Below are positions 32,309 to 39,305 of a stretch of 39,305 nucleotides of DNA, piece by piece. Under the pieces are notes generated by a model, which did no database searches, was not told where the DNA came from, and saw nothing but the letters and a program-made list of their open reading frames with translations. The DNA is from Candidatus Aminicenantota bacterium (lineage in GTDB: Bacteria; Acidobacteriota; Aminicenantia; Aminicenantales; Aminicenantaceae), in assembly GCA_030612445.1 (NCBI GenBank), contig JAUWNW010000013.1, positions 1-39,305 of the forward strand, in the 5' to 3' direction. Numbering within the stretch: position 1 is the first letter of the stretch; each line of letters starts with the position of its first letter. Both the position numbers and the translations under genes were made by a program.

Positions 32309-33010
32309 TTAATTTATAACATGCAATATCCGTTTCCACCTGGCTTTGGGAATATATCCAAGCAACTTCTTCAGCCTCTCTCCCAGGCTGGTTTTTAAGT
32401 GAGAATTCTCTTCCGCATCATAAGAAAAATATATCAACCACGGCCTCCCCTGTATTTTACTCAAGGGGAGAAAGCCCCAGTAACGGCTATCATAACTTGT
32501 ATCCCGGTTATCGCCCATCACAAAACAATGACCGGGAGGGACAATGACCGGCCCAAAGTTATCACGAATCACTCCGTTATAATGGTAATAATCGTCTTTA
32601 TTAAAAATTTCATTATCATTGTGGAGCTTATACTCTTCTTTAAGCTGGCTGTCATTAATATATACTTGTTTGCTTTTTATCTCTATTTTATCTCCTGCTG
32701 TAGCAATGACTCTTTTAACTATAGTTTTCCCATCTTCCTCAAGGGACTTAAATACTACAGTGTCCTTTTTTTCAATATTTTTTCTGGGAAGAATAACATT
32801 TTCAAAAGGAAATACAGTCCGGGAATAGGCGAATTTATTAATAATGAGAAAATCACCGATTAGAATGGTATCCTCCATGGAGCCAGTAGGAACCTGGGAA
32901 GCCTGGGCAACAAAGGTCATCACAAAAAACACAAATATCATAGTCTCGGCTATAAGCTCAAAATAATCCCGAATTGTACTTTTTTCTCGAGGCTTCTTTG
33001 CTTTTTTCAT
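32309..33010 (-). CDS. lepB: Signal peptidase I, tandem copy 2
   Basis: A 233-residue paralogue of copy 1 with Ser44 (PTGSMEDTIL) and Lys99 (IVKRVIATAGDKIEI) in the same positions, and GDNRDTSYDSRYWGFLP. Both copies have equal length and no gap, so the duplication is old enough for amino-acid divergence (mostly in the 70-140 region) but both look functional. The upstream copy may differ in substrate preference. The repeat derivative D ends 8 bp before its ATG. Confidence 0.95.
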   Translation of the reverse strand: MKKAKKPREKSTIRDYFELIAETMIFVFFVMTFVAQASQVPTGSMEDTILIGDFLIINKFAYSRTVFPFENVILPRKNIEKKDTVVFKSLEEDGKTIVKRVIATAGDKIEIKSKQVYINDSQLKEEYKLHNDNEIFNKDDYYHYNGVIRDNFGPVIVPPGHCFVMGDNRDTSYDSRYWGFLPLSKIQGRPWLIYFSYDAEENSHLKTSLGERLKKLLGYIPKARWKRILHVIN

Positions 33011-33018
33011 AACAATTT

Positions 33019-33099
33019 TAACCTGAATAGTTCAGGTTAAATCCTTGATATTACATATATTATGTGAAATATCGACATTATTTATGAATTATCCAGGTA
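33019..33099. repeat. Deletion derivative (D) of the structured repeat
   Basis: An 81-bp element bounded by TAACCTG and CAGGTAA. One end is a perfect palindrome TTAACCTGAA-TAG-TTCAGGTTAA (33018-33040), made of two repeat termini joined head to head; the other end, ATCGACATTATTTATGAATT with ATCCAGGTAA, matches the right end of copy B. The central arms are missing. Confidence 0.75.
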
Positions 33100-33147
33100 A
33101 AGTATTTTATCTAAAATCTTTCTCAATAATCAAGTTTCTATTTTTCA

Positions 33148-34194
33148 TTATCTATTGAAGCGGAAAAAAATTACATCTCCGTCCTGGATTATATATTTTT
33201 TTCCTTCTAAACGCACGGCAGCATTTTCGCGGGCAGATTGAAAGGACCCATGTTGGAGTAAACTATTCCAGGATATGACTTCAGCCCGGATAAAACCCTG
33301 TTGGATATCAGAATGAATTTCTCCTGCAGCTTCTACTGCTGAGATACCTTTTTTTATCGTCCAGGCCTTGACCTCTTCTTTTCCAACAGTAAAAAATGTG
33401 ATTACATCAAGAAGGTCATATGAAGCCTTCAAGAATCTAGGAGCACTGAGTTCTTTTAACCCATACTCTATGAGGAAGAGCTGTTTTTCCTCATCATCAA
33501 GTTCCAGTATTTCCATTTCGATCTTTCCACAAAAAGCAAATAAAGGGGCATCAATATTTTCAATTTGAGAAATATCAGTTTCAGCAACATTAATCATATG
33601 AAAAAGCGGCTTCTGGCTTAAAAATGCGAAACTGCGGCTAAACTTATCTTCAGCCGCACTTAAGTCTGCCTCCCGTATAGGGCGGCCTTCTTCAAGCAAG
33701 GATAGAAGGCGCTTCATTAAAGCCATCTCTTTTTCCCCTTCAGGATTTTTTTTTTGCTTGAGCTCTTTTTCCAACTTTTCCAGCCTCGACTCTACAGACA
33801 TAAGATCTGCCAACAGCATCTCTTCTTCCATGGAGCGAATATCATCCTTAGGGTCGATTTTGTCTTTAGGATGAGGAATCTTCACATCACGAAATCCACG
33901 TACTACATGAGCCAATCCGTCAGCTCTCCTCAGGTAGTCAAGATATGACTCGTTCTTCACGTCTCCGAAAGAAACTCCAGCTAAATCTGTATAATCTATT
34001 ACTGCCGGCTTTTTCTTTTTATCAGGATAAAGACTGCAGAGCTTCTCAAAGCGAGGGTCAGGTACTGGACAGCTTCTTAGATTTGGCTCTTTTTTGCCAC
34101 CATCATAGCTTTTGATTTCGATTTTTGCCCCGGTCAGAATGTTAAATAGAGTTGTTTTTCCGGTTTTAGGGTAACCGAATAAGGTGAAGTTCAT
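33148..34194 (-). CDS. YchF/Obg-family ATPase (divergent, with TGS domain)
   Basis: A 348-residue P-loop protein of the YchF/OLA1 family. Walker A is FGYPKTGKTTLFN near the N-terminus; the G4-like motif is NVAE, the variant that gives YchF its ATP rather than GTP preference; a coiled-coil insert (about 120-165) and a C-terminal TGS-like domain (LLDVITFFTVG to QDGDVIFFRF) follow. Canonical YchF has a glycine-rich stretch after DxAG; here it is DLAGVSFGDVKNESYLDY, so this is a divergent paralogue. The start is set at 34194, where AAGGA precedes MNFTLFGYPKTG, rather than at the ATG 48 bp upstream. Confidence 0.85.
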   Translation of the reverse strand: MNFTLFGYPKTGKTTLFNILTGAKIEIKSYDGGKKEPNLRSCPVPDPRFEKLCSLYPDKKKKPAVIDYTDLAGVSFGDVKNESYLDYLRRADGLAHVVRGFRDVKIPHPKDKIDPKDDIRSMEEEMLLADLMSVESRLEKLEKELKQKKNPEGEKEMALMKRLLSLLEEGRPIREADLSAAEDKFSRSFAFLSQKPLFHMINVAETDISQIENIDAPLFAFCGKIEMEILELDDEEKQLFLIEYGLKELSAPRFLKASYDLLDVITFFTVGKEEVKAWTIKKGISAVEAAGEIHSDIQQGFIRAEVISWNSLLQHGSFQSARENAAVRLEGKKYIIQDGDVIFFRFNR

Positions 34195-34300
34195 CTTTTT
34201 CCTTTCCGTCTCATTATTATATATTAATATAAAAACATGCATAAAAACAATATTTTACACGGAGGACGCAGAGGACACTGATTAAAGCGATAAAGCATTA

Positions 34301-34519
34301 GACACGGATCTATACAGATTTTTGCAGATTAAAGACGCTTTTTCTTTTTTGGCTTGCATCCAAAAAATAAAAAGCAATTTTCACTTTTGGGCAAGGCCCA
34401 AAATGTAAACCTTTAGTTCAACTTACTTCGCGAAGCGAAGTGATGAAGGGTTGATTTGTTTTGCCGATTCATTGGCAAAAGAAATCAACGTTATAGTCTT
34501 ATCCGCGTAAATCTGTGTC
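34301..34519. repeat. Cassette of four hairpins inside an outer inverted repeat
   Basis: Outer arms: GACACGGATCTATACAGAT (34301-34319) and the complement of GACACAGATTTACGCGGAT (34501-34519), 14 of 19 positions equal and all differences transitions. Inside lie four separate hairpins: 34337-34375 (16-bp stem, one mismatch), 34385-34403 (TTTTGGGC/GCCCAAAA), 34425-34441 (ACTTCGC/GCGAAGT) and 34450-34489 (16-bp stem, one mismatch). The preceding bases 34257-34286 (CACGGAGGACGCAGAGGACA) resemble scattered repeats. No gene is present between ychF and tgt. Confidence 0.7.
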
Positions 34520-34638
34520 AAATTTTCTTTTTCTGAGGCGTTAAAAATCTGAAGCGAGCGTATCCATACCTTCAGCTTCATCTGAAAAGCTATCATAGGA
34601 AGAGTGTCCCTTTGCTGGCTTTTACTGCTTTTCTTGCT

Positions 34639-34644
34639 TATAAT
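34639..34644 (+). promoter_or_regulatory. -10 box of tgt, deciding the start codon
   Basis: A consensus TATAAT ends 8 nt before the ATG at 34653 and only 2 nt before the ATG at 34647, so the second ATG must be used if this is the promoter. The -35 (TGGCTT, 17-bp spacing) is weak. No Shine-Dalgarno is visible. Confidence 0.5.
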
Positions 34645-34646
34645 AA

Positions 34647-35765
<1,119 letters not shown>

Positions 35766-36104
35766 ATGTTATTAGCAAGCATCACACCTTTAACGGCCCA
35801 GAATCCAGCCGCCCCTGTCCAGCCCGGCGGCAGTTTTCTTACTGCAATTATTCCTTTTGTTCTGGTTTTTGTTATTTTTTATCTGCTAATTATTATGCCC
35901 TCGCGTAAAAAGCAGAAAAAACACCAGGAAATGGTAGAACAGCTTAAACCCGGTGACAAGATCATAACCACTGGCGGAATTCACGGCTCGGTCATGGGAG
36001 TACAGTCCGATAAGATCGAAGTAAAAATCGCCGCCAATGTCAAAGTCAATGTTACCAAAAACGCCATTGCCGTCATAGCCGGCAAAAAATCAGATACTAA
36101 ATAG
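35766..36104 (+). CDS. yajC: Preprotein translocase accessory subunit YajC
   Basis: A 112-residue protein with one membrane segment (FLTAIIPFVLVFVIFYLLII) followed by the YajC hallmark MPSRKKQKKHQEMVEQLKPG and a cytoplasmic beta domain (DKIITTGGIHGSVMGVQ). It associates with SecDF to promote proton-driven release of secreted proteins. The ATG follows the tgt stop directly; GAGG about 10 nt upstream is within tgt. Confidence 0.95.
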   Translation: MLLASITPLTAQNPAAPVQPGGSFLTAIIPFVLVFVIFYLLIIMPSRKKQKKHQEMVEQLKPGDKIITTGGIHGSVMGVQSDKIEVKIAANVKVNVTKNAIAVIAGKKSDTK

Positions 36105-36145
36105 ATAACTCTGAGCCATAAAAATATCAAAAAAGAAAACCTAAA

Positions 36146-37699
36146 ATGAAGAAAAAACTACGCTGGAAAATCATATTAGTCGCAGCTGTCATCCTTTTAG
36201 CGACCTTCCTTTTTTATCCACCCGAGGAAAAAATCCATCTCGGCCTGGATTTAAAAGGCGGCATGCACCTGGTCCTTCAGGTTGTTACCGATGATGCTGT
36301 TAATAATGAGGCCGATCAAGAGATAATCCGCCTCCGGGAACAACTTGCAAAGGAAAATATCGAGTTTCTATCCATATCAAAATCAGAAACCAGAGTTGGC
36401 CAATTTGCTGTTCAGCAATTTGACCCGGAAAAAGAAGGACAGATAAGAGATATCCTGGATGACAACTTCAAAAACTGGGACCACAGTGTTAGAGAGACCT
36501 CTATCTTAGTTACCATAAAGCCCGGAATCGAAACTTATCTCAGAGACCAATCTGTTAAACAAGCTCAGCAGACTTTATCCAACCGGGTGGATGAGCTGGG
36601 GCTAACCGAACCTACCATCCAGAGACAGGGCCTTACCGGAGAGAGGATAATCGTCGAACTGCCGGGTGTGGAAGACCCGGACAGAGTAAAAGAGATCCTC
36701 AAAACCACCGCCCTACTCGAGTTTAGACTGGTTAAGGGCGGGCCTGCAGAGACAAAAGAGAAACTCCTCGAAGAACATGGAGGAGAAGTACCAGGTAATA
36801 TGGAAGTAATGAAGGGAAACCCCACTCAAACACAAGGCGGCTATTACCTGGTCAGCAATGTTGCCGAAATCGTGGGGAAAGATCTGCGTAATGCCCGCCG
36901 CTCAACGGATGAATGGAACAAACCGGCCGTATCTTTCTCACTTCACCCGGATGCTGCCAGACGGTTTGCGAAAATGACCGGAGAAAATATCGGAGAACCC
37001 CTATGTATTATCCTGGACAAAGAGTTGATGGAAGTAGCCAATATTGGAGAAAGGATCCCACCTCCAGGAGATACAATCATTCATGGACGTTTCACAGATC
37101 AAGCAGCCGAAGATTTAGCCTTGGTGCTTAGGGCAGGAGCCCTACCTGCCAGTATCAAATATCTGGAAGACAGAACCATCGGACCCTCTCTGGGAGCAGA
37201 TTCGATCCGCAGAGGCCTGACTTCCATAATTATCGCCCTTATCCTGATATTAGTTTTTATGGGATTTTATTATAAATTTGCAGGATTCAATGCCATTGCA
37301 GCTCTTACTCTCAATATCCTTATCCTGATGGGAGCCCTGGCATATTTTAAAGCCAGCCTTACATTACCGGGTATAGCCGGAATCATTTTGACAATAGGTA
37401 TGGCAGTAGATGCCAATGTCCTGGTCTTTGAACGCATAAGGGAAGAACTGGCGCAGGGCAAGAGTGTGCTTAGTTCAATTTCCTCCGGATTCTCCCGCGC
37501 TTTTAGAACGATTTTGGATGCTAATATGACTACGATCATTGCCGCTATTTTCCTGTTCCAATTCGGAACCGGTCCTATCCGGGGATTTGCGATCACTTTA
37601 ATCATAGGTATAACTGCCAGCATGTTTACAGCAGTATTCGTATCGCGGCTGATATTTGATTTAACCGTTTCAAAGAAAAGCAAGAAGTTGAGTATATAA
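36146..37699 (+). CDS. secD: Protein-export membrane protein SecD
   Basis: A 517-residue RND-type subunit of the SecDF motor. One N-terminal membrane segment, LGLDLKGGMHLVLQV, a P1 domain with LSNRVDELGLTEPTIQRQG and RIIVELPG, then five membrane segments including GMAVDANVLVFERIREEL with the proton-relay Asp. Shorter than E. coli SecD (about 615) because of a smaller periplasmic region. No clear Shine-Dalgarno is present; it follows yajC by 41 bp. Confidence 0.97.
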   Translation: MKKKLRWKIILVAAVILLATFLFYPPEEKIHLGLDLKGGMHLVLQVVTDDAVNNEADQEIIRLREQLAKENIEFLSISKSETRVGQFAVQQFDPEKEGQIRDILDDNFKNWDHSVRETSILVTIKPGIETYLRDQSVKQAQQTLSNRVDELGLTEPTIQRQGLTGERIIVELPGVEDPDRVKEILKTTALLEFRLVKGGPAETKEKLLEEHGGEVPGNMEVMKGNPTQTQGGYYLVSNVAEIVGKDLRNARRSTDEWNKPAVSFSLHPDAARRFAKMTGENIGEPLCIILDKELMEVANIGERIPPPGDTIIHGRFTDQAAEDLALVLRAGALPASIKYLEDRTIGPSLGADSIRRGLTSIIIALILILVFMGFYYKFAGFNAIAALTLNILILMGALAYFKASLTLPGIAGIILTIGMAVDANVLVFERIREELAQGKSVLSSISSGFSRAFRTILDANMTTIIAAIFLFQFGTGPIRGFAITLIIGITASMFTAVFVSRLIFDLTVSKKSKKLSI

Positions 37700-37700
37700 A

Positions 37701-38864
37701 ATGCAGTTTATAAAAAAGACCAACATCGATTTTATGAAATATAAATTCGTAGCCTTTGCCTTCTCCGGTGTTCTTATCACGATCGGAATAATCAATATGA
37801 CGGTAGGAAAAGGTATCAATTATGGAATCGATTTTGCCGGGGGTACAATGGTAAGGATTTTATTTGCCAATGAGGTCCCCATATCCGAGGTCAGAGGAGC
37901 TCTCAGAGATGCCGGGATTGAAAACAATAAGATCCAAAAACTGGGAGACACAGGACGGGAATTTATCATCAGGACCATGCAGGATATAGAGCTGAGCGAA
38001 CAAGGCATGGAATCCCATGAGATCATAGGAAGAATGGTGGTCGATTCACTCCGGGGAGAAGATGAAAAAAGAGCATTGGCAGAAGGTACTATCGACTTAA
38101 ATAGCATAGCTCAAACCAACTTGGCCGTTCTTTTAGAAACCCCTTTTCCGGAAAAAGGGGCGGAGATGGCAGAAAAAATCACAAACTTCAGAAACCACCC
38201 CGATCAAATGGGAATAATTCTAGATTACTCCCAGCTTGAAACAATCGAAGGAATAAGTATTGAAGTTATAAATTATCTCAAAAAAAATACCTTTCTCAGC
38301 CACTTATCCGTTTTGAGTAAAGAGTCTGTTGGTCCTCAGGTCGGGGAAGACTTGAGAAGAAAAGCCACCCAGGCAACTATCTGGGCACTTATCGGCATGC
38401 TTATATACATAGGGATCCGTTTCAAGTATGCTTATGGAGTAGCTGCTATCTTGACTCTGGCTCATGATGTACTTGTTACCCTGGGCATCTTTTCCTTGAC
38501 AAACAGAGAGCTCAATCTCCCGGTAATTGCGGCGGTTATGACCCTTGTAGGATATTCCCTAAATGATACCATTGTGATCTTTGACCGAGTACGTGATAAT
38601 CTTAAGTTATTAAGAAAGCATAAATTTAGCAGCTTGCTCAATCTCAGCATCAATCAGACCTTAAGCAGAACAATTATCACCTCCGGCACTACGTTTCTAA
38701 CAGTATTTACGCTATTCCTTTTAGGGGGCGAAGTTATCAATGACTTCGCCTTCACTATGATGATAGGAGTTGTCATCGGAACCTACTCGTCCATCTACCA
38801 ATCCTGTTCGATTTTGTTATTTTGGAAAGAAATTTTTAAGCCCAAAAAAGGTATGGGAAAATGA
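37701..38864 (+). CDS. secF: Protein-export membrane protein SecF, with enlarged periplasmic domain
   Basis: A 387-residue partner of SecD, showing GINYGIDFAGGTMVRI after the first membrane segment, SVGPQVGEDLRRKAT, and VGYSLNDTIVIFDRVRDNL with the conserved Asp in the membrane. Typical SecF is about 300-320 residues. The extra length lies between about 95 and 205 (from SEQGMESHEIIGRM to LDYSQLETIEG), an insertion in the first periplasmic domain. It starts 1 bp after secD and is the last gene of the operon. Confidence 0.96.
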   Translation: MQFIKKTNIDFMKYKFVAFAFSGVLITIGIINMTVGKGINYGIDFAGGTMVRILFANEVPISEVRGALRDAGIENNKIQKLGDTGREFIIRTMQDIELSEQGMESHEIIGRMVVDSLRGEDEKRALAEGTIDLNSIAQTNLAVLLETPFPEKGAEMAEKITNFRNHPDQMGIILDYSQLETIEGISIEVINYLKKNTFLSHLSVLSKESVGPQVGEDLRRKATQATIWALIGMLIYIGIRFKYAYGVAAILTLAHDVLVTLGIFSLTNRELNLPVIAAVMTLVGYSLNDTIVIFDRVRDNLKLLRKHKFSSLLNLSINQTLSRTIITSGTTFLTVFTLFLLGGEVINDFAFTMMIGVVIGTYSSIYQSCSILLFWKEIFKPKKGMGK

Positions 38865-38874
38865 TAATTTTAAC

Positions 38875-38903
38875 TTGTCAAATCCATTGTTTTCCTTTAT
38901 ACT
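38875..38903 (+). promoter_or_regulatory. Promoter of the TonB-like gene
   Basis: TTGTCA (38875-38880), a 17-bp spacer and TATACT (38898-38903), separating this gene from the sec operon; the Shine-Dalgarno is AAGAGG about 10 nt before the ATG. Confidence 0.75.
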
Positions 38904-38944
38904 CTAATTTTATTTTAAAATTAAATAAAAAGAGGTAAATTAAA

Positions 38945-39305
38945 ATGGCCGCACAAGAAAAGCAGACAACACCTGAAAAAGAATCTGCGTTTTTTGCAGA
39001 CTCTTTTATTAGAGGCGAGAAGGGAACAGCCCGGAAAGCAATAGCATTTCCTGTCGCTTTTCTCCTTCACGCCAGTTTAGTACTCGCTGCCGTTGTTATT
39101 CCCCTCTTAAATACTACGAATCTACCTGATGTCGAAGTCTACAGCGCTTTCCTCGCTCCCCCACCACCTCCTCCACCACCTCCTCCACCACCAGCAAAAA
39201 AGAAGAGCAGATCAAAAAGCAGGCACCGCATCAAACCTGTCCAAGCCAAATCCAACATCCAACCAGGACAGTTAGTCGCTCCCGTCGATATCCCCGATGA
39301 GATCG
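38945..39305 (+). CDS. TonB-family energy transducer, N-terminal part (cut by window end)
   Basis: The 120 visible residues begin MAAQEKQTTPEKESAFFADS, with one membrane segment (AIAFPVAFLLHASLVLAAVV), a short linker and twelve consecutive prolines, then a Lys/Arg-rich stretch (AKKKSRSKSRHRIKP) and IQPGQLVAPVDIPDEI. This is the layout of TonB proteins, which pass proton-motive energy to outer-membrane transporters: cytoplasmic start, anchor, Pro-rich periplasmic rod. The C-terminal TonB domain would lie beyond the window. The PVDIPDEI phrase is common in TonB proteins of Acidobacteriota/Aminicenantota-like genomes, from memory. Confidence 0.85.
   Translation, partial: MAAQEKQTTPEKESAFFADSFIRGEKGTARKAIAFPVAFLLHASLVLAAVVIPLLNTTNLPDVEVYSAFLAPPPPPPPPPPPPAKKKSRSKSRHRIKPVQAKSNIQPGQLVAPVDIPDEI

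Noticed and set aside
39154-39195. Proline-codon run as a possible assembly artefact or frameshift
   Set aside because: The twelve prolines keep the frame and a Pro-rich rod is normal for TonB proteins.

Overview
The window reads as chromosomal DNA (about 40% GC, judged by eye) from a Gram-negative-type, probably anaerobic bacterium. The diderm envelope is indicated by a FadL/OmpP1-like outer-membrane barrel, a TonB start, a lipoprotein M48 protease and YajC-SecD-SecF. Anaerobic metabolism is indicated by a 2-oxoacid:ferredoxin oxidoreductase (korDABG), a class I [4Fe-4S] fumarase subunit and ferredoxins. Gene content and the fragmented operon style resemble uncultured lineages such as Aminicenantota, but no rRNA or marker phylogeny is available here, so the taxon is a guess.

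Layout. 1-1400: accessory DNA with a decayed DNA-binding-domain fragment, a DUF5678/retropepsin-like pair whose catalytic Asp is changed to Ala, and a degenerate repeat. 1448-3734: tRNA-Arg(CCG), an endonuclease IV-like TIM barrel and thiC. 4049-5906: aldehyde dehydrogenase and a four-helix-bundle (S23) protein. 6085-9565: fumarase alpha subunit and korDABG in one operon. 9582-11217: TlpA-like thioredoxin and fabH. 11353-14912: outer-membrane barrel, M14 carboxypeptidase and a coiled-coil membrane protein. 15187-21219: hypF, a zinc-ribbon membrane protein, a site-2 protease, ferredoxin, a TPR protein and tRNA-Arg(CCT), interspersed with three full copies of a structured repeat. 21311-29331: a minus-strand run of recD2, SH3 protein, M48 protease, CHASE2-adenylate cyclase, MBL-fold hydrolase and MscS-cNMP channel. 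29462-29635: a 6S-like RNA. 29738-33010: an alkaline-phosphatase-fold membrane protein that has lost its metal ligands, and two tandem signal peptidases. 33148-38864: YchF-like ATPase, tgt, yajC, secD and secF. 38945-end: the start of a TonB-like protein.

Three things stand out. (1) A ~255-bp intergenic repeat (full copies at 14920, 18559 and 20095, a deletion derivative at 33019 and a decayed copy near 1240-1398) has inverted ends and internal stems that are kept by compensatory base changes, and it often abuts start codons. (2) Three overlapping genes form a plausible self-contained cyclic-nucleotide circuit: CHASE2 cyclase, MBL-fold putative phosphodiesterase and an MscS channel with a cNMP-binding domain. 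(3) A long, bulged hairpin between recD2 and the next gene has the shape of 6S RNA. Several genes also have strong sigma70-type promoters only 8-9 nt from the start codon, suggesting leaderless mRNAs.
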